64,000 nucleotides of DNA, taken from NCBI RefSeq assembly GCF_009258045.1, contig NZ_CP041166.1:1852243-1916242 (forward strand), written 5' to 3'. Made by a program: the position numbers and the translations under genes. The notes beneath the pieces were generated by a model, which saw nothing but the letters and a program-made list of their open reading frames with translations, was not told where the DNA came from and did not search any database. The first letter of the stretch is position 1; every line of letters starts with the position of its first letter. This stretch comes from Sulfurimonas xiamenensis (GTDB taxonomy: Bacteria > Campylobacterota > Campylobacteria > Campylobacterales > Sulfurimonadaceae). This document shows, one piece after another, positions 1-11,013 of the stretch.

Positions 1-384
1 GGCGGACAAAGTGTCAACACGACAGACTCTGCCGTTAGGATAACCCACTTGCCGACTGGCTTGGTCGTAACAAACCAAGACCAGAAGTCGCAGCACAAAA
101 ACAGAGAAAAAGCGATGAAAGTTTTAAAAGCGAGACTTTATGACCTTGAAATGCAAGAAGCACTTGCAAAAGACAGTGCAAACCGTTCTGCTCAAGTTGG
201 AACGGGAGATAGAAGTGGGCGAATTAGAACATACAACTACCCGCAAAATCGCATCTCTGATCATAGAATCGGCTTAACTCTCTATAGACTAAGTGAAATT
301 ATGCACGGCGGACTTCTTGATGAAATAATAGAGCCGCTTATTGCAGACCATCAAGCTAAAATCGTCGAGGCAGCCGGACTCTAA
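1..384 (+). CDS. prfA: Peptide chain release factor 1, C-terminal part (5' end outside window)
   Basis: Class I release factor that reads UAA/UAG in the ribosomal A site and triggers peptidyl-tRNA hydrolysis. The window opens in frame exactly on the catalytic GGQ motif (bases 1-9 encode Gly-Gly-Gln, then [17 protein letters not shown]). The remaining C-terminal domain follows, including [20 protein letters not shown] and [14 protein letters not shown], which are typical of RF1. About two thirds of the protein (N-terminal domain with the PxT codon-recognition motif) lies upstream of the window. A GUG or AUG start inside this fragment is not real because the frame stays open to base 1. It ends in TAA just before a hairpin terminator shared with the convergent dapF. 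RF1 rather than RF2 is inferred from the C-terminal sequence. Confidence 0.95.
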   Translation, partial: GGQSVNTTDSAVRITHLPTGLVVTNQDQKSQHKNREKAMKVLKARLYDLEMQEALAKDSANRSAQVGTGDRSGRIRTYNYPQNRISDHRIGLTLYRLSEIMHGGLLDEIIEPLIADHQAKIVEAAGL

Positions 385-390
385 ATTATT

Positions 391-414
391 TAAAAACAGA
401 ACCTGTCTGTTTTT
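391..414. terminator. Bidirectional hairpin terminator between prfA and dapF
   Basis: A perfect 9-bp stem (392-400 with 406-414) closes a 5-nt loop, with an A-run on the left arm and a T-run on the right arm, so both strands read as a stem followed by U residues. It sits between two convergent genes. The right arm overlaps the dapF stop codon at 413-415. Confidence 0.75.
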
Positions 415-1177
415 AAATTTCTGTTACAAAAATTTTTTTTACTTCACCCTTAAAAGTAATACTTCTCTCATTTACACCGAGATAAAGAGTCTCGCCGCTT
501 TTTGGATAGACCTTGATGTTATTTGACACTAACCCCTCTTTATAAGCAATATAAAAAGATGCCGCCATTCCCGTTCCGCATGCAAAAGTTTCATCCTCCA
601 CACCGCGTTCGTATGTTCTCACACGCAGATTTTTGCCATCTACAAAAACTATATTTATATTTGCATTATGTTTTTTTCTTAGCTCTCTTGCCTCTGCTAT
701 ATCAAAGAATTCTATATCATCGCAAATATGCACAAGATGCGGCACTCCGGTATTTAACTTGAACCATCTTTTGCCGTTATGCTCTATATTTGTCTCTAAG
801 ATTTGAGGAGGAGTCAGCTCACTCAAAACCATTCCGCCCTTTGCGTTAGATGCCTCAACCTCTGCATTTATAACTCCAGCAACCGTTAAAAAACTCATTT
901 TACCAGGAGCAAGCTCATTTGCAAATGCGTAGTGAGCGCATGCTCTTGAGCCGTTTCCGCACATCTCTGCTTCACTCCCGTCAGAGTTGTAAAATTGCCA
1001 TTCAAAATCATAATCATTATCTAATGAACTTTTTGGAATCAAAACAATTAAGCCATCAGCCCCTACTCCCTCTTGTCTATGACAAAGTTTTTTCGCCAGT
1101 TCACTTCTGTTCTTTTTTACAAAAGTATGAAAAATCACAAAGTCATTTCCACTTGCGCTATATTTTGAAACTATCAT
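413..1177 (-). CDS. dapF: Diaminopimelate epimerase
   Basis: Cytosolic PLP-independent epimerase converting LL- to meso-diaminopimelate for lysine and peptidoglycan synthesis. The 254-residue protein has both halves of the family's two-base active site: Cys73 in EMCGNGSRACA and Cys200 in ETFACGTGMAAS. The N-terminal SASGNDFVIF motif is also present. Length is normal for the compact campylobacterial form. Its ATG overlaps the stop of coaE by 4 bp (ATGA), so it is the third gene of a translationally coupled unit with coaE and the SpeE-like gene. Confidence 0.97.
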   Translation of the reverse strand: MIVSKYSASGNDFVIFHTFVKKNRSELAKKLCHRQEGVGADGLIVLIPKSSLDNDYDFEWQFYNSDGSEAEMCGNGSRACAHYAFANELAPGKMSFLTVAGVINAEVEASNAKGGMVLSELTPPQILETNIEHNGKRWFKLNTGVPHLVHICDDIEFFDIAEARELRKKHNANINIVFVDGKNLRVRTYERGVEDETFACGTGMAASFYIAYKEGLVSNNIKVYPKSGETLYLGVNERSITFKGEVKKIFVTEI

Positions 1178-1776
1178 TTTTTCTCCAGATATTTGGCTTT
1201 TATCTTCTCAACAAACTCTTCGCACTCACGCTGAAGATGCTTTAAATCTTTTGAGTTGTCTATAACCCAAGTTGCTCTTTTTCTCTTCTCTTCTATATCC
1301 ATCTGAGATTCTATTCGTCTAAGCGACTCCTCCTTGGAGTAGCCGTTTCTTTTCATAAATCTCTCAAGTTGAATTTTAGGCGGGGCATAAACAACAACAC
1401 TATCTTTTATATCATATCCGCCATTTTCAAAAAAAAGAGGAATATCTATAAGATATGGAAATTTAAAACTGTCCTGCTTCTTGCTTCTTCGCTCTATCTC
1501 AGCTCTTATCTTTGGATGCAAAAACTCTTCTAACTTTTTTTTTGCCTCTTTATCAGAAAAGATCAACTTACCAAGTTTTGCTCGATCTGCTTTTGAATCA
1601 TTTACAAATTCATCCCCAAAAGTTTTTCTCACCCATTCACTTGAAGCATCTAAAATCTCATGAGATATACTATCTGCATCTATAACCCTCATTCCATTAA
1701 GGGCAAGCAGAGATGCAACAGTACTCTTTCCCGTGGCAATCCCTCCTGTAAGTGCTATAGCATAACGAAAAGCCAT
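1174..1776 (-). CDS. coaE: Dephospho-CoA kinase
   Basis: Catalyses the last step of coenzyme A synthesis, phosphorylating the 3'-hydroxyl of dephospho-CoA. The 200-residue protein opens with a P-loop, GGIATGKST, at residues 11-19. It has the family's DADSISHE segment (DxD-like) around residue 34 and LIDIPLFFE in the CoA-binding region. The length matches the family. It overlaps the gene upstream by 1 bp (TAATG) and dapF by 4 bp, so all three are probably translated from one message. Confidence 0.96.
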   Translation of the reverse strand: MAFRYAIALTGGIATGKSTVASLLALNGMRVIDADSISHEILDASSEWVRKTFGDEFVNDSKADRAKLGKLIFSDKEAKKKLEEFLHPKIRAEIERRSKKQDSFKFPYLIDIPLFFENGGYDIKDSVVVYAPPKIQLERFMKRNGYSKEESLRRIESQMDIEEKRKRATWVIDNSKDLKHLQRECEEFVEKIKAKYLEKK

Positions 1777-2321
1777 TAGTTTTTAATAAACCCTAAATAC
1801 TCTTTGCGAATATAGTTACCCATCGCAAAAGCAGCATAGTGAATATCACTATTGTAATAATTCAATCCGTCAATCATATCTGCTCTTTGAAGATTTATAT
1901 CTGCAGTCGGATGATACTCTTTCGAACAAAAGAGCACAGTTGAACTATCTCCTATATTATATGGCATAATTATTTTAAAATATTTTGCTAGGATAATCAT
2001 TAATTTTTTATTTGATTCAACATCATCCAGAGATGGATGAGTAGTTACGAATTGTCCATCATCTTTTAAAACTCGGTTTACTTGAGAAAAAAATATTTCG
2101 TCACTAGGCATTTCAGATATTATTACATCGTAACTCTTATTGTCTAAAGCACTTATTTCATTAAGTGAACAGTTGATCACTTTTAAATTAGCTTCACTGT
2201 GTCTTGCTGCTTCAGCAGACAACTTCTCTGCATTATCACTTATAATTAAAATATCCTCTGCTTCTTTAGAGGTACAAACAGGCACATGTACCATCATCTC
2301 CGCATATATAAAATCTCTCAT
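1776..2321 (-). CDS. Degenerate spermidine synthase-like protein
   Basis: A 181-residue protein that begins at the block corresponding to EFIYHEMLTHVP of spermidine synthases (here DFIYAEMMVHVPVCT), so the small N-terminal beta domain is missing. The SAM-like nucleotide loop GGGDG is replaced by ISDNAEK. The catalytic segment that is normally VDSTDP reads ISEMPSDE, so the usual catalytic Asp is absent. What remains is a Rossmann methyltransferase-like fold (YDVIISEMP, VNRVLKDDGQFVTTHPS). It is annotated as spermidine synthase in relatives by homology; from the sequence, putrescine aminopropyltransferase activity looks unlikely. It is the first gene of the unit with coaE and dapF. A Shine-Dalgarno-like AGGA lies upstream of the ATG, with an extended -10 box 30 bp above it. 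Confidence 0.7.
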   Translation of the reverse strand: MRDFIYAEMMVHVPVCTSKEAEDILIISDNAEKLSAEAARHSEANLKVINCSLNEISALDNKSYDVIISEMPSDEIFFSQVNRVLKDDGQFVTTHPSLDDVESNKKLMIILAKYFKIIMPYNIGDSSTVLFCSKEYHPTADINLQRADMIDGLNYYNSDIHYAAFAMGNYIRKEYLGFIKN

Positions 2322-2350
2322 ATTTATAATTCCTAGTTTGTTTTAGTGCG

Positions 2351-2359
2351 ATTTTAGCA
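2351..2359 (-). promoter_or_regulatory. Extended -10 promoter of the speE-like/coaE/dapF unit
   Basis: Reading the minus strand, TGC-TAAAAT lies about 30 bp upstream of the ATG at 2321. This is the extended -10 form used by sigma-70 in Campylobacterota. There is no clear -35 box. Confidence 0.5.
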
Positions 2360-2473
2360 TATTTGCATTAAAAAGCTTTAAAAAGTTTAAATAATAGATA
2401 ACTTTAAGTCAATTATTTGTTTGTATAAATATAATAATATCTTAATATTAAAACAATTAAGGATTCAAATTAT

Positions 2474-2656
2474 ATGAATTATGACAAAATAAGAAAAAAT
2501 TGTAGAGTTATCAGAATAATAGTCGGTTTAACTCTAATAGCAGTAGGTTTATTTACGGGTAACGCTTGGTTTTATTTAGGAGTTATTCCCCTTATTGCAG
2601 GAATTGTAAATTTCTGCCCGCTTTGCATTATTACTAAAAAATGCTCTATTAAATAA
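2474..2656 (+). CDS. Small inner-membrane protein, DUF2892 (YgaP C-terminal-like)
   Basis: A 60-residue protein with two hydrophobic segments (about residues 12-28, IIVGLTLIAVGLF, and 32-50, FYLGVIPLIAGIVNF) and a short cytoplasmic start MNYDKIRKNCR. The end is cysteine-rich (FCPLCIITKKC). The motif around NFCPLC is typical of DUF2892, the membrane part of YgaP-type rhodanese proteins. Free-standing copies are common in sulfur-metabolising Campylobacterota. AAGGA lies 9 bp before the ATG. The precise function is unknown; a role with sulfur or thiol carriers is only suggested by the family. Confidence 0.8.
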   Translation: MNYDKIRKNCRVIRIIVGLTLIAVGLFTGNAWFYLGVIPLIAGIVNFCPLCIITKKCSIK

Positions 2657-2684
2657 ATTAACTCTGGCTTTAACTCTCATTAGA

Positions 2685-2690
2685 TATAAT
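2685..2690 (+). promoter_or_regulatory. -10 box of purM
   Basis: A perfect TATAAT hexamer 26 bp before the chosen purM start, in AT-rich sequence with no clear -35 box. Confidence 0.5.
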
Positions 2691-2716
2691 TTCATATTTT
2701 AATATTGGAGCCAAAA

Positions 2717-3712
2717 ATGAGCCAAATGAGCTATAAAGATGCCGGTGTTGACATAGATGCCGGCAATAGTTTTGTAGAAAATATCAAACCCTTAGTAAAA
2801 TCAACAAAAATTCCAGGTGTTCTTGGTGGAATTGGCTCTTTTGCAGGAGCATTTGAACTTCCTAGCGGCTTCAAAGAGCCGGTAATGCTTGCAGCAACTG
2901 ACGGAGTTGGAACAAAACTAAAACTTGCTATTGACTCAGGTATACATAACACTGTCGGAATTGATTTAGTTGCCATGTGCGCAAACGATCTTATCTGCAA
3001 TTTCGGTACTCCCTCTTTCTTTTTAGATTACTACGCAACAGGAAAACTTGATGTAGCTACTGCAACAAATGTTGTTGCCGGAATTGCTGAGGGATGTAGA
3101 AGAAGTGAGTGTGCGTTAATTGGTGGAGAAACAGCAGAAATGCCGGGTATGTACTCTCATGATGATTATGATTTAGCAGGTTTTGCAGTAGGTGTTGCAG
3201 AAAAAAGTGAAATGGATAGAGTTTCTCTTGTAAAAGCAGGACATAAGTTGATAGCACTTCCAAGTTCAGGTTTGCATTCAAACGGATTTTCTTTAGCAAG
3301 AAAAGTTCTTTTTGAAAAAATGAATCTAAATTTTAATGATGATTTTGATGGAAAACCACTTATCGAAACCCTCCTAGAACCTACAAAAATATATGTAAAA
3401 ACATTTAAAGAGCTAAAAAATAAAATTGTTGCTCTTGCCCATATAACCGGGGGAGGAATAGTTGAGAACTTGCCTCGTGTATTACCGGAAAATTTAAGAG
3501 CTGAAATAAGAAAAGATGACATAAGAGTTTTACCAATTTTTGAACTAATGTCACAATATGTAGATACAGATGAAATGTATAGAGCATTTAATATGGGTAT
3601 CGGTATGATTTTGGTTGTCAAAGAAGAAGATGTTGATACTGTTCTTGCTAAATGTGACGGTTATTTAATTGGTGAAATTAAAGAAGGAAAAAGAGAAGCT
3701 AAATTAATATAA
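2717..3712 (+). CDS. purM: Phosphoribosylformylglycinamidine cyclo-ligase (AIR synthetase)
   Basis: ATP-dependent ring closure of FGAM to aminoimidazole ribonucleotide, step five of purine synthesis. The protein has 331 residues. Motifs include SYKDAGVDIDAGN at the N-terminus, the ATP-binding stretch VMLAATDGVGTKLKLA, DLVAMCANDL, GGETAEMPGMY and LPSSGLHSNGFSL. The ATG at 2717 is preferred over an in-frame TTG at 2705, because the TTGGAG at 2705-2710 is the Shine-Dalgarno sequence (GGAG, 6 bp before ATG). It stands alone and is followed by a hairpin. Confidence 0.97.
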   Translation: MSQMSYKDAGVDIDAGNSFVENIKPLVKSTKIPGVLGGIGSFAGAFELPSGFKEPVMLAATDGVGTKLKLAIDSGIHNTVGIDLVAMCANDLICNFGTPSFFLDYYATGKLDVATATNVVAGIAEGCRRSECALIGGETAEMPGMYSHDDYDLAGFAVGVAEKSEMDRVSLVKAGHKLIALPSSGLHSNGFSLARKVLFEKMNLNFNDDFDGKPLIETLLEPTKIYVKTFKELKNKIVALAHITGGGIVENLPRVLPENLRAEIRKDDIRVLPIFELMSQYVDTDEMYRAFNMGIGMILVVKEEDVDTVLAKCDGYLIGEIKEGKREAKLI

Positions 3713-3719
3713 TTTATAA

Positions 3720-3750
3720 AAATTCTAACTCAAAAAAAGAGTTGGGATTT
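3720..3750 (+). terminator. purM terminator hairpin
   Basis: A 12-bp stem (3720-3731 with 3739-3750, three G-U pairs) with a loop of seven A, eight bases after the purM stop. It also faces the 3' end of the opposing rRNA operon. Confidence 0.6.
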
Positions 3751-3848
3751 TACTGCAAAATTATATTATAATAATCAGATTATCACGCTTTACCATTGAT
3801 TGTATTTTAATAATTTTAATCGATTGTCAATAAAAGAAGAAATGATCA

Positions 3849-3965
3849 ACTAGGCAGCGACCTACATTTCCACACCTGAAAGATGCAGTATTATCAGCGA
3901 TGAGAGGCTTAGCTTCTGGGTTCGGAATGGGGCCAGGCGTTTCCCTCTCTCTATAGCCACCTAGA
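3849..3965 (-). rRNA. rrf: 5S ribosomal RNA
   Basis: The minus strand reads GUCUAGGUGGCUAUAGAGAG at the 5' end. The conserved CGCCUGGCCCCAUUCCGAAC and CAGAAGCUAAGCC segments follow, and the 3' arm closes with CGCUGCCUAG. Length is about 117 nt. It is the last gene of the rRNA operon. End positions may be off by a few bases. Confidence 0.93.
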
Positions 3966-4053
3966 CAATCACATTTAAATACACTTTATTGTGTGTACTT
4001 AAAAATGATTGCTCTTGGTTTAGAGAAGATTTTCATTGTTAAAGTCAACATTT

Positions 4054-4121
4054 CAGGGTTTAGGGTTTAGATGTTAGGGGTTAGGTAAAACCGCCGACTA
4101 ATCACTAATCACTAATCACTA
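4054..4121. repeat. Two 7-bp tandem-repeat tracts in the 23S-5S spacer
   Basis: On the plus strand, 4054-4085 is a telomere-like heptad tract (AGGGTTT repeated, with G-runs at 4056-4058, 4063-4065, 4077-4080 and 4084-4085). From 4097 to 4121 a second heptad, ACTAATC, is repeated three times plus a partial copy. Both have the same 7-bp period but different sequences. The transcribed (minus) strand gives the C-rich version of the first. Function unknown. Confidence 0.8.
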
Positions 4122-4147
4122 AATAACTACTTCAGACACCTATACAC

Positions 4148-4165
4148 TAAGTAAGGTAGTGAACG
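4148..4165. repeat. 23S bracketing stem, 3' arm
   Basis: An 18-bp segment perfectly complementary to 7181-7198 on the other side of the 23S gene. In the precursor RNA the two would pair and place the ends of 23S together, the usual RNase III processing stem. Confidence 0.85.
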
Positions 4166-4169
4166 ATAT

Positions 4170-7168
<2,999 letters not shown>

Positions 7169-7180
7169 TATTCTATGTTG

Positions 7181-7198
7181 CGTTCACTACCTTACTTA
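7181..7198. repeat. 23S bracketing stem, 5' arm
   Basis: Partner of 4148-4165: 18 consecutive complementary bases just upstream of the mature 23S 5' end. Confidence 0.85.
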
Positions 7199-7355
7199 AT
7201 GTAAGACAGTGCCTGTTTAATTGTAGTTATTTAGTTGATATATTTATAATTTGATTCACATAGAAAATACAAAGATCGCTCTTCTTATCTCTAGTTATCT
7301 CTTATAACTATATTTTATTGACTTTAACAATGATAATTTAATGAACTTTTGGTAT

Positions 7356-7401
7356 AAAACCAAATATAAATCTTTTCAATTAAAGACTTATATTTGGTTT
7401 T
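7356..7401. other. Hairpin in the tRNA-Ile to 23S spacer
   Basis: The arms around 7357-7375 and 7382-7400 (AACCAAATATAAATCTT and its near complement AAGACTTATATTTGG) pair over about 15 bp. It lies in transcribed spacer, so it is more likely a processing or folding element than a terminator. Confidence 0.55.
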
Positions 7402-7410
7402 TTGAGAAAG

Positions 7411-7470
7411 TTGTGCTTGATAAGGTTGCGAAGCATACTAAATGTATGTGAGCAAACTTATCAAGTGCAA
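7411..7470. other. Long imperfect hairpin downstream of tRNA-Ile
   Basis: Arms of about 27 nt (7411-7438 and 7444-7470), built on CTTGATAAG/CTTATCAAG with G-U pairs and a few mismatches, fold into one hairpin 13 bases past the tRNA 3' end. It probably guides separation of tRNA-Ile from pre-23S. Confidence 0.55.
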
Positions 7471-7482
7471 ATTTCCAAAAAA

Positions 7483-7559
7483 TGGTGGGCCTACCAGGAC
7501 TTGAACCTGGGACCTCACCCTTATCAGGGGTGCACTCTAACCAGCTGAGCTATAGGCCC
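7483..7559 (-). tRNA. ileT: tRNA-Ile (GAU anticodon)
   Basis: A 77-nt cloverleaf on the minus strand. Acceptor stem GGGCCTA pairs with TAGGCCC, followed by A and an encoded CCA. D-arm GCTCAGCTGGTTAGAGT, anticodon loop CTGATAA with GAT at 7525-7523, and T-arm GGTTCAAGTCC are all present. It lies in the 16S-23S spacer. The tRNA-Ala that often accompanies it is not present here. Confidence 0.96.
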
Positions 7560-7567
7560 TTTTGGGG

Positions 7568-7674
7568 TGCTTTTAGCTTTACTCTTCGTTGGAACCTTTA
7601 CTTCAATCGTCACATAGTATAACTATGCTCCTCATTCAGCAAAGAACCCGCCTTGATTAAAGCTAAAATCCCTC
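7568..7674. other. Long imperfect hairpin between 16S and tRNA-Ile
   Basis: TTTTAGCTTTA near 7571 and TAAAGCTAAAA near 7660-7670 are complementary at the base. The two ~47-nt arms between them pair imperfectly (TTGATTAAAG, GAACC/GGTTC, ATAGT/ACTAT blocks), giving one extended stem on the 5' side of the tRNA. Together with 7411-7470 it flanks the tRNA on both sides. The fold is judged by eye. Confidence 0.45.
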
Positions 7675-7730
7675 CCAAACTTATGTTTGAGAGATATTCC
7701 CTTAACAATCTAATATTTCAAATGAACACA

Positions 7731-7770
7731 GATCACTGAAAACTAAGCAAGCAAAAGACTAAAATAACTA
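7731..7770. repeat. 16S bracketing stem, 3' arm
   Basis: This 40-nt segment is complementary to 9549-9589 with few mismatches, including 15 consecutive pairs (TGAAAACTAAGCAAG). It lies about 60 bp past the 16S 3' end and is the expected RNase III stem for 16S release. Confidence 0.8.
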
Positions 7771-7829
7771 TTTCTCTTGTGAGATTTTCTTTGTATGAGA
7801 TAAACAAACGAATGTTTTCTCTTTACTCT

Positions 7830-9352
<1,523 letters not shown>

Positions 9353-9548
9353 GAAGTTGTTTAATCTTTGCCCAAGATTATTAAATCATTGGCTTTATGT
9401 TGCTATCAGTGCGTGAACATCTGATAGACTTTGTATAGTATCTATACTATTGGGTATCTCTAAATAAATAGAGACCAAATAGAATAGACGGTTGTTGTTA
9501 TTTTAGTTATTTCTAAGTAAACTTATTAATGACCAATCTAACTATTTC

Positions 9549-9589
9549 TAGTTATTAAAGTCTATTTACTTGCTTAGTTTTCAATGATC
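9549..9589. repeat. 16S bracketing stem, 5' arm
   Basis: Partner of 7731-7770, about 200 bp upstream of the mature 16S 5' end. The leader between 9353 and 9549 holds AT-rich spacer. I could not identify a boxA antitermination sequence in it. Confidence 0.8.
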
Positions 9590-9642
9590 TCAAACCTAGA
9601 TTTTTAATCCTAAACTTTAGGTCTCTCTGTTTGTGGAGGGGA

Positions 9643-9648
9643 ATTATA
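9643..9648 (-). promoter_or_regulatory. Probable rRNA operon promoter (-10 box)
   Basis: The minus strand reads TATAAT followed by a GC-rich discriminator (TCCCCTCC), unusual in this AT-rich DNA and typical of stringently controlled stable-RNA promoters. A-tract-rich sequence lies upstream (9690-9735 on the plus strand is T-rich). There is no consensus -35. The interval 9590-9820 otherwise holds only AT-rich intergenic DNA shared with the divergent BI-1-like gene. Confidence 0.6.
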
Positions 9649-9820
9649 GAGAAATGATTCTTAATGGCTTCTTAATCTGTGAAAGAGTTTTTAATCTTTT
9701 TTTTAAAATGTTAAGTTTTTTTTATTTTTTACTACCACATATATTAAGATGTTGCTGTTTATTAACTTTTTATGTATAAAATTTTTAAATATACAAATAT
9801 GTAAATTATTTTGTATTACA

Positions 9821-9826
9821 TATAAT
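9821..9826 (+). promoter_or_regulatory. -10 box upstream of the BI-1-like gene
   Basis: TATAAT lies 18 bp before the ATG at 9844, which implies a very short leader. Confidence 0.45.
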
Positions 9827-9843
9827 CAAGAAAAAGGAAAAAT

Positions 9844-10545
9844 ATGGGACTTTATGATCGTGATTATGCAAGAGGAAATGCATCTGCATATAGCACTAAT
9901 CATGCTAGAAGTGATGCACAAATTGTATCTTTTGTAAAAGAGACTTACAAACTTTTTGCTGCTTCAATGATGGCTGGTGCCGTTGGTGCTTATGTTGGTG
10001 TGCCTATGGCTGGAACTATTGCAGCTAATTTTTTCCCTCTACTAATTTTGGAGATTGGGCTTTTAATTGGGCTGCACTTTGTAAAACATAAACCTGGAAT
10101 AAATTTAGCTGTAATGTTTGGCTTTGTATTTATGACAGGTTTAATGTTAGCGCCTTTGCTTTCACATACGCTTGGTATGAGCGGTGGTGGAACAATTGTA
10201 GGAAATGCTTTTGCAATGACATCTCTTGTATTTGGTGCTATGAGTTTTTATGCCATTAAAACAACTAAAGATTTTTCAGGGTATGGAAAACCATTAATGA
10301 TAGCACTTGTTGTTATTATTGCATTTTCTATTATAAATATCTTTTTGGGGAATCCATTGATGGCTATAGCTATCTCGGGAGCTGTTGTTTTACTATTTAG
10401 TATATTAGTGGTATATGACACTCAAAATATTATTAAAGGAGCATATGAAACTCCGATCGATGGAGCAATTGCACTTTATCTTGATTTTTTAAACATATTC
10501 ACATCTCTTTTACACCTATTTGGTATATTTGGAAATGAAGAATAA
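9844..10545 (+). CDS. Bax inhibitor-1/YccA family membrane protein
   Basis: A 233-residue integral inner-membrane protein with about seven hydrophobic segments after a short polar N-terminus (MGLYDRDYARGNASAYSTNH). Family features are the first segment TYKLFAASMMAGAVGAYVG and the C-terminal VVYDTQNIIKGAYETPIDGAIALYLDFLNIF motif with conserved acidic residues. E. coli homologues (YccA, YbhL) interact with FtsH or act as proposed pH-sensitive ion leak channels; the activity here is not known. AAAAAGG lies 8 bp before the ATG. The downstream ThiD2 gene overlaps its end. Confidence 0.9.
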   Translation: MGLYDRDYARGNASAYSTNHARSDAQIVSFVKETYKLFAASMMAGAVGAYVGVPMAGTIAANFFPLLILEIGLLIGLHFVKHKPGINLAVMFGFVFMTGLMLAPLLSHTLGMSGGGTIVGNAFAMTSLVFGAMSFYAIKTTKDFSGYGKPLMIALVVIIAFSIINIFLGNPLMAIAISGAVVLLFSILVVYDTQNIIKGAYETPIDGAIALYLDFLNIFTSLLHLFGIFGNEE

Positions 10546-10939
10546 TAAGCTCTCACCCGAACTTTATCGGGTGATTGATGCTAACTTAAACCGCCTCAAA
10601 GAAGGTATACGAGTTGTTGAAGATATACTAAGATATCGAGACAACAATAAAGAGCTCTCTTACAAACTAAAACGATTAAGACACAAAGCAAAAATCAAAG
10701 AGACCTTAGAACTGCTTAAAGAACGAGACAGTACAAATGATGTACTTCGCTCAACTGTTAAGAGTGAATTAAATCGCGACAATATATCAGCTATTATTAT
10801 TGCTAATTTTAAAAGAGCGCAAGAATCTGCAAGAGTACTTGAAGAATTATATAAACTTCACAGTGTCGAATATAGTGAAAATTTTAAATATATAAGATAT
10901 GAATTGTATAGTATTGAAAAAGATGTTTTAATTCAATAA
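10535..10939 (+). CDS. Stand-alone ThiD2-domain protein (thiamine-phosphate synthase N-terminal domain family)
   Basis: A protein of about 134 residues matching the ThiD2 helical domain that in some ThiE proteins precedes the TIM barrel: YRVIDANLNRLKEGIRVVED near the start, then LKRLRHKAK and, in the second half, NFKRAQESARVLEELYKL. No thiamine-phosphate synthase barrel follows, so the domain stands alone. The ATG at 10535 gives an 11-bp overlap with the preceding gene; an ATG at 10520 is the alternative. The biochemical role of the isolated domain is uncertain. A link to thiamine or HMP kinase activity comes from the family name only. Confidence 0.75.
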   Translation: MKNNKLSPELYRVIDANLNRLKEGIRVVEDILRYRDNNKELSYKLKRLRHKAKIKETLELLKERDSTNDVLRSTVKSELNRDNISAIIIANFKRAQESARVLEELYKLHSVEYSENFKYIRYELYSIEKDVLIQ

Positions 10940-10988
10940 ATCAAGAGAGATTATAAAGTAGTTTTTAAAAAAGTTATTTTAATAAAAC

Positions 10989-11010
10989 AATCTGGCACTC
11001 AGGCCAGATT
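10989..11010. terminator. Hairpin terminator between convergent thiD2-like and MBL genes
   Basis: An 8-bp GC-containing stem (10989-10996 with 11003-11010, AATCTGGC) and 6-nt loop. On the minus strand it is followed by GTTTTATT, so it most likely terminates the minus-strand transcript. Confidence 0.65.
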
Positions 11011-11013
11011 ATC

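Noticed and set aside
3057..3621. Minus-strand frames inside purM (up to 151 codons)
   Set aside because: They are mirror frames of a clear plus-strand gene and lack homology and a ribosome site.
4097..4121. CRISPR array
   Set aside because: The repeats are only 7 bp with no spacers and lie in an rRNA spacer. No cas genes are in the window.
7201..7480. A tRNA-Ala gene in the 16S-23S spacer
   Set aside because: No cloverleaf or anticodon TGC arrangement is present; the spacer holds only hairpins and AT-rich DNA besides tRNA-Ile.
10945..11013. Thiamine-pyrophosphate riboswitch near the ThiD2 gene
   Set aside because: Nothing like the THI box occurs before or after the gene; only a terminator hairpin is visible.
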